Assembly: GCA_964475205.1 (NCBI GenBank)
Contig: CAYYVQ010000002.1
Coordinates: forward strand, 55,302 to 119,301
Source of the DNA: CAYSRM01 sp964475205
Lineage (GTDB): Bacteria; Verrucomicrobiota; Kiritimatiellia; UBA8416; CAYSRM01
Length of the DNA stretch: 64,000 nt
Direction of reading: 5' to 3'
The notes below the pieces were generated by a model. The model saw only the letters and a list, made by a program, of their open reading frames with translations. It had not been told where the DNA came from and made no database searches. The position numbers and the translations under genes are program-made. Position 1 is the stretch's first letter; each line of letters begins with the position of its first letter. Shown piece after piece: positions 7,962 to 16,445 of the stretch.

Positions 7962-8095
7962 ACATAATCACCATTAATTCACAAAAAGCGGTAAGTATAC
8001 CGCCCACAAAATACATTGTCCATATAAAAAGTGTCCACATTTGTTTTTTTTACGTGAAATCGACACAACCTTACCAATTTCACAATCGCCCGCCT

Positions 8096-8857
8096 TCAGC
8101 GACTTCCAGTCAATATCTCTGCTTCTCCGTCTCCTACAGCTATTGTATGCTCAAAATGAGCCGATGGCTTCCTGTCCCTGGTCAGCACCGTCCATCCATC
8201 CGAGAGCACTTCGACAGCGCCTTCACCCGCATTCAGCATAGGCTCCAGGGCCAGGGTCATCCCCTTTTTTAATTTCGGCCCTCTTCCCGGAGCGCCGAAA
8301 TTCGGAATCTGCGGCTCCTCGTGCATCTTCCGGCCGATTCCATGACCCACAAAATCCTTTACAACGGAAAAACCTCCGCCCAGCGCTACCTTCTCAATAG
8401 CATTCGAAATGTCTGACAGCCGCCCGCCGGCCTTCGCCTTACTGATCCCCGCATATAGGGCCTCCTCGGTTGTCCTCACCAGCCGTATAACTTCGCTGTC
8501 GATTACACCGACCATTACGGTCCTTGCTGTATCCCCTATGTAACCCCCGTATTCAACGCCTACATCCAGACTTACAATATCTCCGGCGGCAATGCGCTTA
8601 CTCCCGGGAATTCCATGAACAACCGCTTCGTTAACCGAAACACATATATGTCCCGGATAGCCCATGTATCCCAGAAACGCGCTTACTGCGCCAAAACCCC
8701 TGATAAGCTCATCGGCATATTCAGCAAGCTCTCCGGTGCTTACCCCCGGCGCAACCGCATCGGCAACCCTATCACGCACGGTGGCCGCAAGACGGCAGCT
8801 TTCCCTAATGCCTTTCAGCGCCCGCTCATCCTTTATAACTATTCCTCTTCTACTCAC
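8096..8857 (-). CDS. map: Methionine aminopeptidase, type I
   Basis: The 253-residue dinuclear metalloenzyme removes the initiator Met from nascent proteins. The five metal ligands are recognisable: two Asp in SLDVGVEYGGYIGDTART, His in FVGHGIGRKMHEEP, Glu in LALEPML and Glu in FEHTIAV. The catalytic His region is HICVSVNEAVVHGIP. The start is GTG at 8857, the only start upstream of the conserved region because a stop precedes it in frame. It lies between adk and rpmJ, as in many spc operons, and is 24 bases from adk. Confidence 0.97.
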   Translation of the reverse strand: MSRRGIVIKDERALKGIRESCRLAATVRDRVADAVAPGVSTGELAEYADELIRGFGAVSAFLGYMGYPGHICVSVNEAVVHGIPGSKRIAAGDIVSLDVGVEYGGYIGDTARTVMVGVIDSEVIRLVRTTEEALYAGISKAKAGGRLSDISNAIEKVALGGGFSVVKDFVGHGIGRKMHEEPQIPNFGAPGRGPKLKKGMTLALEPMLNAGEGAVEVLSDGWTVLTRDRKPSAHFEHTIAVGDGEAEILTGSR

Positions 8858-8881
8858 TCCTCTGACTCAACATCAGTCCAT

Positions 8882-9535
8882 TTATTCTTCCCGGCTCATT
8901 GAATCCACTATCTGACCGGCAGCCGCATCCGGATCCTGATCGGAATTAACACGATCGAGTTTGCCCTCAGACTCGTACCGGGAAATCAACCCTTTGGTCT
9001 GTTCATCGTAGACATCAAGACGATTTTCAATGGTCTCTTTCTTGTCATCGGGCCGCTGGTACAATTCGCCGCCACATTCATCGCATATCCCTTCATGCTG
9101 TGGCGGACGGTTGACTACATGGTAATTACGCCCGCATTGCCGGCAAATCCGGCGTCCGGTTAATCTTGATATCAACGTTTCCCGCGAAACCTCGAGCAGA
9201 AATACCCTGGAAATTTTACCGTCTCTTTCACCAACGCTCTTATCAAGCAGTTCAGCCTGCTGCGCAGTCCTTGGATAACCATCAAAAAGAAAGCGCCCGC
9301 TGCCGCTGCCTGAATCCAGGCGATCCTCCACAAGTTCAGCAATAACAGAATCAGGAACCAGTTCCCCGCTCTTCATGTAGCCTTCGGCCTTTTTGCCGGT
9401 CTCTGTCCCCCTCTTCACAGCATCGCGCAACATGTCGCCTGTAGCGACATGTTCATACCCGGTCTTATCCCTTACAATCTCCGCAAGCGTCCCTTTTCCC
9501 GCGCCCGGCGGACCAAGTAAAATCACAATATCCAT
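8882..9535 (-). CDS. adk: Adenylate kinase (zinc LID form)
   Basis: The 217-residue enzyme interconverts AMP, ADP and ATP. The P-loop GPPGAGKGT is near the N-terminus, followed by the AMP-binding segment ATGDMLRDAVKRGTETGK and DGYPRTAQQAELLD. The LID contains CRQCGRNYHV and ICDECGGELYQRPDD, the four Cys of the zinc-binding LID typical of Gram-positive and some Gram-negative adenylate kinases. The start at ATG 9535 is favoured over a TTG two codons upstream; GGGGAG lies about nine bases before it. It sits between secY and map. Confidence 0.97.
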   Translation of the reverse strand: MDIVILLGPPGAGKGTLAEIVRDKTGYEHVATGDMLRDAVKRGTETGKKAEGYMKSGELVPDSVIAELVEDRLDSGSGSGRFLFDGYPRTAQQAELLDKSVGERDGKISRVFLLEVSRETLISRLTGRRICRQCGRNYHVVNRPPQHEGICDECGGELYQRPDDKKETIENRLDVYDEQTKGLISRYESEGKLDRVNSDQDPDAAAGQIVDSMSREE

Positions 9536-9580
9536 ATACAATAGCTCCCCTCGATTTTTTGCCCTGAATCGGCAGTCCGC

Positions 9581-10933
9581 CTAACGACGGCGCCCCCGCA
9601 ATTTGCCCTTCCTCAGAAACCCGTCATAATGCCGCATCAACAGGTGCGATTCGATCTGCCTCATTGTGTCAAGCATAACACCTACAATGATCAGGAGACT
9701 GGTGCCGCCAAAGAAAGAAGCAACCAGCCATGGTATTCCAAACTGCTTGGCCACTATAGATGGCAGCACTGCAATAATGGTAAGAGATATGGCGCCTACC
9801 AGGGTGATTCGGGTCATCGTCTTGTCAAGAAACTCGGCTGTGGGGCGTCCCGGCCTTATCCCCGGAATATATCCTCCGTTTTTCTTCAGGTCGTCGGCAA
9901 TTTGTATAGGGTTAAACTGTGTGGCAACCCAGAAATACGAGAAAAACAAAATCATCGCGGCGTATAGCACAAGATAAAGCGGCTCGCCCATCATAAGCGC
10001 TTCACCAAGACCCTTGGTGAGAGGTATCTTCTCCAGGATCTTGGATGGAAACTGAAGCATGACGCTTGCAAAGATAATCGGCATAACACCGGAATAATTT
10101 ACGCGCAAAGGCATGTACGTGCTTTGCCCACCGTATACTTTCCTGCCCACGACCCGTTTTGTAGTATGAATAGGAACCCTGCGCTGCCCCTGCGTCAGCA
10201 TCACCGTACCGGCAATCACAACCAGCATCATTGCCGCCATCAGGATAAGATCAAAAATGTTCAGCGTAGCGGTCAATCCCTCTCCACCGGTTACAAGACC
10301 GGCGGTAACAAAAAGGGCTTCAGGCAACCTGCTTACAATGTTTATGGTAATAACCAGAGAAATCCCGTTGCCTATGCCCCTGTCGGTTATCTGCTCGCCC
10401 AGCCACATCATCATCATGGTTCCAGTGGTCATTGCCAGGACCGTCATAAGCCGAAAACCAAGACCGGGGTTGGCTACCAGCGGCTCCGTTATGCTTGCGT
10501 CAATGTTATGCAGGTTCTCTACCAGGGTAGCGAGCACATAGCCCTGAATAATGCAGATGCCGAGAGTTAAGTATCGTGTATACTGACCCAGTTTCTGCCT
10601 CCCGGTATCGCCCTCTCGCGCCAGGCGTTCCAATGCAGGCACCACCGCTGTCAGCAACTGCAGGATGATAGAAGCGCTGATATACGGCATGATCCCGAGA
10701 GCTCCGACCGCACACTGACTCAACGCGCCGCCACTGAAAAGCTCCAGAAATCCAAGAAACCCGCCTCCGACCTGGCTTTCAATCTCACTGATGATCCTCT
10801 GTAACGCCGCTGTATCAATCCCCGGAGCCGGAACCGTCGCTACAAGGCGGCATAAGAAAATCATACCCAGCGTGAACATTATTTTGCGCCGAAGTTCAGG
10901 TATTTTTAAAGAATTTGCAAAGGCAGAAAACAT
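9581..10933 (-). CDS. secY: Preprotein translocase subunit SecY
   Basis: The 450-residue channel-forming subunit of the Sec translocon has ten transmembrane helices. Conserved segments include MIFLCRLVATVPAPGI, the plug-region FSGGALSQCAVGALGIMPYISASIILQLLTAV, QRRVPIHTTKRVVGR, and YFWVATQFNPIQIADDLKKNGGYIPGIRPGRPT. It follows rplO by two bases and precedes adk. Its partner SecE is encoded in the same super-cluster at 33737-33958. Confidence 0.98.
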   Translation of the reverse strand: MFSAFANSLKIPELRRKIMFTLGMIFLCRLVATVPAPGIDTAALQRIISEIESQVGGGFLGFLELFSGGALSQCAVGALGIMPYISASIILQLLTAVVPALERLAREGDTGRQKLGQYTRYLTLGICIIQGYVLATLVENLHNIDASITEPLVANPGLGFRLMTVLAMTTGTMMMMWLGEQITDRGIGNGISLVITINIVSRLPEALFVTAGLVTGGEGLTATLNIFDLILMAAMMLVVIAGTVMLTQGQRRVPIHTTKRVVGRKVYGGQSTYMPLRVNYSGVMPIIFASVMLQFPSKILEKIPLTKGLGEALMMGEPLYLVLYAAMILFFSYFWVATQFNPIQIADDLKKNGGYIPGIRPGRPTAEFLDKTMTRITLVGAISLTIIAVLPSIVAKQFGIPWLVASFFGGTSLLIIVGVMLDTMRQIESHLLMRHYDGFLRKGKLRGRRR

Positions 10934-10935
10934 GG

Positions 10936-11382
10936 CTAATTCTTCACAACTTCCGCTGATCCACCCGCGTCTTCAATCTTCGCTTTTGCAGCAGCGCTGA
11001 ACTGCTGCGCCCTTACCATGAGCTTCTTATCCAGGCTCCCGCGTCCAAGGATTTTGATCCCGTCGGCATTGCCTTTCGCCAGCCCCAGATCCCGAAGGTC
11101 CTTAACAGAAACTTCAGCGCCTTCATCAAAAACGGTAAGATCCCCTACATTCACTGCAATGTAGCTGTGTTGAGGTTTGTTGTGCGAGCCCCGCTTGGGA
11201 ATTCGCCTCATCAAAGGCATCTGGCCGCCTTCAAACCCGGGTTTGTGCTTGTGGCCTTTCCTTGACATCTGGCCTTTTTGTCCGCGGCCGCAAGTCTTCC
11301 CTTTCCCTGAGGCTCTGCCCTTGCCGACACGTTTGCGCCGTGTCCTGGAACCCTTTGATTTCTCAAGAGAATACAATTCCAT
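10936..11382 (-). CDS. rplO: 50S ribosomal protein L15
   Basis: The 148-residue protein starts with a basic Gly/Arg/Lys-rich extension (KSKGSRTRRKRVGKGRASGKGKTCGRGQKGQ) characteristic of L15, then GFEGGQMPLMRRIPKRG and the C-terminal LGRGSLDKKLMVRAQQFSAAA. It follows rpsE directly; L30 (rpmD), usually located between them, is missing because only 41 bases separate the two genes. Confidence 0.97.
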   Translation of the reverse strand: MELYSLEKSKGSRTRRKRVGKGRASGKGKTCGRGQKGQMSRKGHKHKPGFEGGQMPLMRRIPKRGSHNKPQHSYIAVNVGDLTVFDEGAEVSVKDLRDLGLAKGNADGIKILGRGSLDKKLMVRAQQFSAAAKAKIEDAGGSAEVVKN

Positions 11383-11423
11383 CCTGATATCCCTCTCTCA
11401 AACTGTCGGTTATTGAAAAATCC

Positions 11424-11909
11424 CTAGCTTTTGCGAATAGCGTCAATTTCCTCTTTGGATCGAAGACTCTGCAAAGCTTTTATAGTTGCCTTGACCACAT
11501 TAAGCTTGTTGTTGCTGCCAAGGGACTTTGCAAGAATGTCCCTGACTCCCGAAACCTCCAGGACTGCCCTGGCGGCGCCGCCGGCAATCACACCGGTACC
11601 CGAAGCAGCAGGACGCAGCAAAACCTTGCCACCATCACAAACTCCTGTAACAGCATGCGGAATCGTCCGGCCTCTGAGCGTAACCGGAAACATCGACTTC
11701 CTGGCAATCTCGCTGCCTTTTCTAATTGCGTCAACTACCTCGTTGGCTTTGCCAAGTCCGAATCCCATCGAACCTGCCTTATCTCCAACAACAACCACAG
11801 CGCTGAAGCTGAAGCGCCGCCCGCCCTTGACAACCTTCGAACACCGGTTGATAAAAACTACGCGTTCTTCCAGTTCCTGGACTTCGTCTGTATAGGGTTC
11901 GGACCTCAC
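11424..11909 (-). CDS. rpsE: 30S ribosomal protein S5
   Basis: The 161-residue protein affects decoding fidelity. The double-stranded RNA-binding domain has ELEERVVFINRCSKVVKGGRRFSFSAVVVVGD, and the C-terminal domain has GVCDGGKVLLRPAASGTGVIAGGAARAVLE and SLGSNNKLNVVKATIKAL. The start is GTG, overlapping the rplR stop by four bases (GTGA), with AAGGAGGAG just upstream, indicating translational coupling. Confidence 0.97.
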   Translation of the reverse strand: MRSEPYTDEVQELEERVVFINRCSKVVKGGRRFSFSAVVVVGDKAGSMGFGLGKANEVVDAIRKGSEIARKSMFPVTLRGRTIPHAVTGVCDGGKVLLRPAASGTGVIAGGAARAVLEVSGVRDILAKSLGSNNKLNVVKATIKALQSLRSKEEIDAIRKS

Positions 11910-12310
11910 TGCTCCTCCTTATCGTTGCCGCCTTCTACCGCAGCGGGCGTCTCGCTTTTCCCGGCCTTAAGTCCGTTCTCAAGCGCGCCACGTACTATTT
12001 CCTTTACTCTTCCGTGAAACTTCCTTCCGGCCCGGTCGATCACTACTTCTTCTAAGCCGCAGGCCTTAGCCTTTTCAGCCCCGGCCTTCCCAAGCTCATA
12101 GGCTGCAGACATATTCAATCTGCCATTCGTCTTGCCCACTGTCCCGACACCGGCCACTGTTATCCCCTTATCATCATCAATGAATTGAACTTCACCGTTC
12201 CTGTTGCTGATATTTATGTTCATACGCGGGCGATCACCGGTCCCGAAAACTCTCCGCCTGACCCTCTCATGCCTTATTCTTCGTCTCTGTTTCCGACTGG
12301 TTGCTTTCAT
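11906..12310 (-). CDS. rplR: 50S ribosomal protein L18
   Basis: The 134-residue 5S rRNA-binding protein begins MKATSRKQRRRIRHERVRRRVFGTGDRPRM; the core contains AYELGKAGAEKAKACGLEEVVIDRAGRKFHGRVKEIVRGALENGL. The tail is extended by about 18 Glu/Ala/Lys residues. ATG 12310 is preferred over an in-frame TTG four codons upstream, since GGGAAGAG lies between them. L18 and L5 (rplE) together load 5S rRNA. Confidence 0.96.
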   Translation of the reverse strand: MKATSRKQRRRIRHERVRRRVFGTGDRPRMNINISNRNGEVQFIDDDKGITVAGVGTVGKTNGRLNMSAAYELGKAGAEKAKACGLEEVVIDRAGRKFHGRVKEIVRGALENGLKAGKSETPAAVEGGNDKEEQ

Positions 12311-12387
12311 TACTCTTCCCAATTCACAGACTTGTTAAGCCGTTTACAAATTCAAATGCCGATTGCCGGTGCAGCCGGTAGCCATCA

Positions 12388-12924
12388 TCATGCCACCGTC
12401 TTTCCGACCTTTCGACGTATTATCTCGTCCTTGTATCTCAGACCCTTGCCCTTGTAAGGTTCAGCCGGACAAAATCCCCTGATCGTCGCCGCAACATCGC
12501 CGACTTTCTGCTTGTCTGTCCCGCTGACAGTGATTTCAACATTGTTGTTGACCTCGATCTTTACACCCTCAGGCGCCGTGTACTCTTTAGGCGAAGAAAA
12601 ACCGGCGTTAAGCTTGAGCTTCTGCCCCTGCACTTCTGCGCGGAAGCCTACGCCCTCCAGGACCAACTCCTTGCGAAAACCCCTGCTGACCCCTTCAATC
12701 ATATTCACAATCAGACTCCGGACAAGTCCAAGCATTCGTTTGCTGTCCTTTGACTCATCAGGAGCTTTTACCATAAGCTGATCGTCGTCTATCTCGCATG
12801 AAAGATTGCCCGAAAGCGGAAGATGCAGTTCACCCATGGAACCCTTTACCCGAACGCCGGATTCGTCCGGCTCCACAGTAACACCTTTTGGAATAGTTAC
12901 CGGCTTTTTCCCTAGTCTCGACAT
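12388..12924 (-). CDS. rplF: 50S ribosomal protein L6
   Basis: The 178-residue protein near the sarcin-ricin loop has MSRLGKKPVTIPKGVTV at the start, the duplicated L6 fold, and FRKELVLEGVGFRAEVQGQKLKLN. Its C-terminal signature is GDVAATIRGFCPAEPYKGKGLRYKDEIIRRKVGKT. It lies between rpsH and rplR, with a 65-base gap before rplR, the largest within the spc section; that gap holds nothing recognisable. Confidence 0.97.
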   Translation of the reverse strand: MSRLGKKPVTIPKGVTVEPDESGVRVKGSMGELHLPLSGNLSCEIDDDQLMVKAPDESKDSKRMLGLVRSLIVNMIEGVSRGFRKELVLEGVGFRAEVQGQKLKLNAGFSSPKEYTAPEGVKIEVNNNVEITVSGTDKQKVGDVAATIRGFCPAEPYKGKGLRYKDEIIRRKVGKTVA

Positions 12925-12938
12925 TTACAATACCCTTC

Positions 12939-13334
12939 CTACCACATTGAACACAGTATTTCGCCCCCTACGCCCGAAGCCTTTGCTTCCCTGCAGGTCA
13001 TCACCCCTGACGAAGTGCTTATCACGGCAACCCCCATCCCGCCAAGGACCCTGGGCAAATCATCGGAACTCGCGTAACTGCGAAGCCCCGGCTTGCTTTC
13101 CCTTTTTATCTCTGATAAAGCAGGTTCGCCCTTCTCGGTATACTTCAGATACGCTCTAATAAGTCTCTTTGCTCCGCTTTCCACCGCGTAGTCCTTAATG
13201 AAACCTTCCTTCTTCATTACCCGCACAATTTCAGCCTTGAGCTTTGAATGCGGTATCTCGACCACCTCATGCCCGGCCCCGTACGCATTACGAATTCTTG
13301 TCAACAAATCGGCAACTGGATCAGCTAAAGTCAT
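12939..13334 (-). CDS. rpsH: 30S ribosomal protein S8
   Basis: The 131-residue central-domain rRNA-binding protein regulates the spc operon in E. coli. It starts MTLADPVADLLTRIRNAYGAGHEVVEIPHSKLKAEI and ends with VLGGMGVAVISTSSGVMTCREAKASGVGGEILCSMW, the conserved RNA-binding region. It follows rpsN by nine bases. Confidence 0.97.
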   Translation of the reverse strand: MTLADPVADLLTRIRNAYGAGHEVVEIPHSKLKAEIVRVMKKEGFIKDYAVESGAKRLIRAYLKYTEKGEPALSEIKRESKPGLRSYASSDDLPRVLGGMGVAVISTSSGVMTCREAKASGVGGEILCSMW

Positions 13335-13343
13335 ATTATCTCC

Positions 13344-13532
13344 CTACCAACTGGACCTGGTAACACCCGGGATCTCACCGTTAGACGCCAACTCACGGAA
13401 ACATATGCGGCACAACCTGAACCTCCGCATATATGCCCGAGCACGACCGCATTTTTCACACCGGTTGTAATTCCTCACACGAAACTGCGAGCCTCTTTTA
13501 GTTTTTTCTACAAGCGACTTCTTAGCCAACAT
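13344..13532 (-). CDS. rpsN: 30S ribosomal protein S14, type Z
   Basis: The 62-residue short zinc-binding form of S14 has Cys25 and Cys28 (RCEKCGR) with Cys41 and Cys44 (LCRICFREL), and ends GEIPGVTRSSW. The N-terminal MLAKKSLVEKTKRGSQF matches the short family. No zinc-free paralogue is seen in this window. It is placed between rplE and rpsH as usual. Confidence 0.97.
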   Translation of the reverse strand: MLAKKSLVEKTKRGSQFRVRNYNRCEKCGRARAYMRRFRLCRICFRELASNGEIPGVTRSSW

Positions 13533-13540
13533 TTACCTCC

Positions 13541-14080
13541 TCAGTTCTTGGAAAACGGCATCCCGAGCATTGTCAACAACTCACGCGCAGAATCGTCATC
13601 AGAAGCCGAGGTCACAACGGTGATATCCATCCCCTGAGTGACCTTGACATCATTGGGGTCTATCTCCGGAAAAATCGACTGGTCATTGAGCCCCAGCGTA
13701 TAATTTCCTCTTCCGTCAAACCCCCCGGCAGATACGCCCCTGAAATCCCTGATTCGCGGAAGCCCCGCGCCTATAAGCCTCTCAAGAAATTCGTACATCC
13801 TTCCCCTGCGCAACGTCACCTTGGCTCCCACCGGCATTCCCTCTCTGACCTTGAAATTGGAGATGCTCTTACGAGCGCGCGTGACTACCGGTTTCTGACC
13901 ACTCAACCTGGCCAGGTCCCCAACGACTTCCTGGATCTGATCTTTGTCTATGGCATTGCCAAACCCGAGATTAATAACTACCTTCTCAACTCGAGGAACC
14001 TGCCAGAAGTTCCTGCACGAAAGCTCTTCTTTCAACCTGGGAGCTATTTCCTTGATGTATCTTTCTTTCAAATCCGACAT
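13541..14080 (-). CDS. rplE: 50S ribosomal protein L5
   Basis: The 179-residue protein binds 5S rRNA and touches P-site tRNA. It contains LKERYIKEIAPRLKEELSCRNFWQVPRVEKVVINLGFGNA, RKSISNFKVREGMPVGAKVTLRRGRMYEFLERL and FPEIDPNDVKVTQGMDITVVTSA. Length is normal. It is placed between rplX and rpsN. Confidence 0.97.
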   Translation of the reverse strand: MSDLKERYIKEIAPRLKEELSCRNFWQVPRVEKVVINLGFGNAIDKDQIQEVVGDLARLSGQKPVVTRARKSISNFKVREGMPVGAKVTLRRGRMYEFLERLIGAGLPRIRDFRGVSAGGFDGRGNYTLGLNDQSIFPEIDPNDVKVTQGMDITVVTSASDDDSARELLTMLGMPFSKN

Positions 14081-14088
14081 CGCCCCAC

Positions 14089-14409
14089 CTATTTGTCAAA
14101 TGAATGGCCGCACTTTACGCATTTTCTCTGCGCGCCATCCTCTGTTCTTTCTTTTTTCACCCTGACGCCCTTTTTGCAATCCGGACAATATATCTGCAGA
14201 TTCGAGATATGAACCGGAGCTTCCTTCTGAGTAATCCCTCCCTTCGGAGAATCCTCTGTTTTCCTCAGCGTCTTTTTTACCAGCCTGACACCTTCGACGA
14301 GCGCCCGGTCCTTGTCAGGCGTCACTTCGAGAACACGGGCGGTCTTGCCGCGGTCTACGCCTGCAATGACCGTCACGTTATCATTTTTCTTTATTGTCGC
14401 TCTGCTCAT
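14089..14409 (-). CDS. rplX: 50S ribosomal protein L24
   Basis: The 106-residue protein helps initiate 50S assembly and lies by the exit tunnel. The N-terminal KOW motif is KKNDNVTVIAGVDRGKTARVLEV, followed by RLVKKTLRKTEDSPKGGITQKEAPVHISNLQIY. The C-terminus has CPDCKK and RKCVKCGHSF, a CxxC/CxxC pair that could bind zinc; many but not all L24 proteins have these Cys. It follows rplN by 22 bases. Confidence 0.97.
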   Translation of the reverse strand: MSRATIKKNDNVTVIAGVDRGKTARVLEVTPDKDRALVEGVRLVKKTLRKTEDSPKGGITQKEAPVHISNLQIYCPDCKKGVRVKKERTEDGAQRKCVKCGHSFDK

Positions 14410-14431
14410 TCCAAGTTTGTCCTTCTATCCT

Positions 14432-14797
14432 CTACAAGACCTCCGGGGCAAGAGAAATTACCTTCATGAATTTCCTGTCCCGCAGTTCTCTGGCAACCGG
14501 TCCGAAAATTCTCGAACCAATCGGATTCAATGTATCATCAACCAATACCGCCGCATTCTCGCCAAATTTTACATAGGAGCCATCCGGCCTGCCTACTCTT
14601 GCCTTCGTTCTGACAATAAGCGCCTTGCACACTTCGCCTTTTTTTACAACTCCGCCAGGCTGCGCCTCTTTTACCGAAACCTGGACAATATCCCCCAACC
14701 TTGCATACCTTTTTCTCTGCCCCAGAACACGGAAACATCGCACCCGTTTCGCGCCGGTATTATCTGCAACAACCATATCAGTTTCTTCGGATATCAT
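14432..14797 (-). CDS. rplN: 50S ribosomal protein L14
   Basis: The 121-residue protein forms intersubunit bridge B8. Signature regions are MVVADNTGAKRVRCFRVLG, GDIVQVSVKEAQPGGVVKKGEVCKALIVRTKA and DDTLNPIGSRIFGPVARELRDRKFMKVISLAPEVL, which is the complete family end. Length is normal (122). It follows rpsQ by 20 bases. Confidence 0.97.
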   Translation of the reverse strand: MISEETDMVVADNTGAKRVRCFRVLGQRKRYARLGDIVQVSVKEAQPGGVVKKGEVCKALIVRTKARVGRPDGSYVKFGENAAVLVDDTLNPIGSRIFGPVARELRDRKFMKVISLAPEVL

Positions 14798-14817
14798 CTT
14801 CTTATTCCCTCAGCCGC

Positions 14818-15096
14818 TCAAGACTTTGATATTATTTCGGCAACGCGCCAACGCTTTGTCCGGCTCAATGGCCGGGTCTCCACAATCCTGACCTGGTCTC
14901 CCTCCGAACACTCATTGTTTTCGTCGTGGACGTGGTACCTCTTGCGCCGCGTAATTGTTTTGCCGTACAGCGGATGCTGCGTGCGGCGCTGAACGAGCAC
15001 CACAACAGTCTTATCGCCGCTTTTTCCAACTACCTCCCCGTCCCTGTCTTTCCTGACAGCTTCGGTACGTTTATCCGCCTCTTTTTCAGCCATCAT
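14818..15096 (-). CDS. rpsQ: 30S ribosomal protein S17
   Basis: The 92-residue 16S rRNA-binding protein contains DGEVVGKSGDKTVVVLVQRRTQHPLYGKTITRRKRYHVHDE and EGDQVRIVETRPLSRTKRWRVAEI. The start is uncertain: ATG 15096 (or 15093) has GGAAGAG about eleven bases upstream, while an ATG at 15120 has no ribosome-binding site, so I favour the shorter form. A charged N-terminal segment of about 20 residues precedes the conserved core. Confidence 0.95.
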   Translation of the reverse strand: MMAEKEADKRTEAVRKDRDGEVVGKSGDKTVVVLVQRRTQHPLYGKTITRRKRYHVHDENNECSEGDQVRIVETRPLSRTKRWRVAEIISKS

Positions 15097-15128
15097 ACAA
15101 ACACCGTCTCTTCCAAGCATTGCTATTG

Positions 15129-15335
15129 TTACTGCGGCTCCATGCCGCTTTTGCGATCCCTTAAAACTGTCTTAACCCGGGCAATGTCCTTCCTGATCTG
15201 CCGTATCTTCAACGGCTGAATGGAAGTGTCTCCCATCTTGTTCTTAAGCCGGAGATCAAACAACTCGTTTCCAAGTTGCTCCAAAACCCCAAAAAGCTCC
15301 TCGTCGCTCTGTTCTCTCAATGTTTCTGCTTTCAT
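15129..15335 (-). CDS. rpmC: 50S ribosomal protein L29
   Basis: The 68-residue helical-hairpin protein near the tunnel exit, part of the docking site for SRP and trigger factor, reads MKAETLREQSDEELFGVLEQLGNELFDLRLKNKMGD and then PLKIRQIRKDIARVKTVLRDR. It sits between rplP and rpsQ, the universal order. Confidence 0.96.
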   Translation of the reverse strand: MKAETLREQSDEELFGVLEQLGNELFDLRLKNKMGDTSIQPLKIRQIRKDIARVKTVLRDRKSGMEPQ

Positions 15336-15356
15336 CCGCTCCAGTCCCTTTTCCCG

Positions 15357-15767
15357 TCAATGCCTTTCGATGTACTTTGTATCTATCCCGAGTTTAGCCG
15401 AAGCCAGCCTTAAAGCCTGCCTCGCAATAGGTTCAGTCACACCGCCAAGCTCAAAGAGAACCATGCCCGGCTTCACTACGGCAACCCAGTGCTCAGGGTT
15501 TCCCTTCCCTTTACCCTGCCGCGTTTCAATCGGCTTCTTGGAAATCGGCTTGTCAGGAAAAATTCTTATCCACACCCGGCCTTTTCTTTTCATATGCCGG
15601 CCCATCGCGACCCTGCATGCCTCAATCTGCTCGCTCTTGATCCAGCCCCGGCCAAGAGCTTTGAGCCCGTATTCACCAAAAGCAAGACTTGTTCCGGATA
15701 CAGCTTTGCCGCGTCTGCTTCCTCTCTGCACCTTGCGGTGCTTCACTCTTTTAGGCATCAAAGGCAT
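15357..15767 (-). CDS. rplP: 50S ribosomal protein L16
   Basis: The 136-residue protein contacts A-site tRNA near the peptidyl-transferase centre. It has MPKRVKHRKVQRGSRRGKA, the Arg/Met region RVAMGRHMKRKGRVWIRIFPDKPISKKPIETRQGKGKGNPEHWVAVVKPG, and ELGGVTEPIARQALRLASAKL. Length is as expected. Confidence 0.97.
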   Translation of the reverse strand: MPLMPKRVKHRKVQRGSRRGKAVSGTSLAFGEYGLKALGRGWIKSEQIEACRVAMGRHMKRKGRVWIRIFPDKPISKKPIETRQGKGKGNPEHWVAVVKPGMVLFELGGVTEPIARQALRLASAKLGIDTKYIERH

Positions 15768-15807
15768 TGTTTTTCAGTCCCCTCTTATATTTTTGGCTAT
15801 GCCAGGC

Positions 15808-16443
15808 TTATGCCTGCGCCTCTTCCTTTTCCTTGCATATCCATACCTTAATTCCGATTCTTCCAGCCGTTGTCGCGGCTTCAGCGAACCCGTAATCTAT
15901 GTTGGCCCTCAAGGTATGCAACGGTATTTTCCCTTCTTTGTACCACTCAACCCTGGCCAGTTCCGATCCGCCAAGACGCCCGCCTGCGCGGATCTTGATG
16001 CCGTTTGCGCCAAGGTCCATGGCAAGCTTGATGGCCCGTTTCATTGCCCTCCTGAAGGACACTCTGCGCGAAAGCTGCAATGCTATGCTTTCAGCTACCA
16101 GCTGAGAGTCAAGGTCCGGAGATTTAACCTCCTTGATCTCGATGTAAACCTCCTTGGCCGTTATTTTGGAAAGCTCCTCACGAACACGTTCGATATCCTG
16201 ACCTTTCCTTCCAATAACCATTCCCGGCCTTGCGGTGAAAATCGTCACACGCATCCGGTTGGCATAACGTTCAATGGTAACTTTTGATACCGCGGCATGT
16301 TCCAGACGCTTCTTCACCAGGTCCTTGACTTTCTGGTCTTCCACCAGGCATGTTCCAAACCCTTTCTTCCGACTGAACCACCGTGAACGCCAGTTCTTGT
16401 CCACCGCGACCCGCATTCCAATTGGATTAACTTTCTGTCCCAA
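15808..16443 (-). CDS. rpsC: 30S ribosomal protein S3
   Basis: The 211-residue protein sits at the mRNA entry channel and contributes to helicase activity. It starts MGQKVNPIGMRVAVDKNWRSRWF; the KH domain contains RPGMVIGRKGQDIERVREEL, with the IGRKG loop that binds RNA. The C-terminal domain has GANGIKIRAGGRLGGSELARVEWYKEGKIPLHTLRANIDYG. The tail ends with a short Glu/Ala run. Confidence 0.97.
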   Translation of the reverse strand: MGQKVNPIGMRVAVDKNWRSRWFSRKKGFGTCLVEDQKVKDLVKKRLEHAAVSKVTIERYANRMRVTIFTARPGMVIGRKGQDIERVREELSKITAKEVYIEIKEVKSPDLDSQLVAESIALQLSRRVSFRRAMKRAIKLAMDLGANGIKIRAGGRLGGSELARVEWYKEGKIPLHTLRANIDYGFAEAATTAGRIGIKVWICKEKEEAQA

Positions 16444-16445
16444 AA

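Noticed and set aside
7962..8095. infA between map and rpmJ
   Set aside because: All frames were read; the 134 bases are A/T-rich with a short GCGGTA/TACCGC hairpin but no IF-1-like sequence.
11383..11423. rpmD between rpsE and rplO
   Set aside because: Only 41 bases are available, too short for L30.
15220..16287. 355-codon plus-strand frame across rpmC, rplP and rpsC
   Set aside because: It spans three unambiguous ribosomal genes on the other strand and has no family resemblance.
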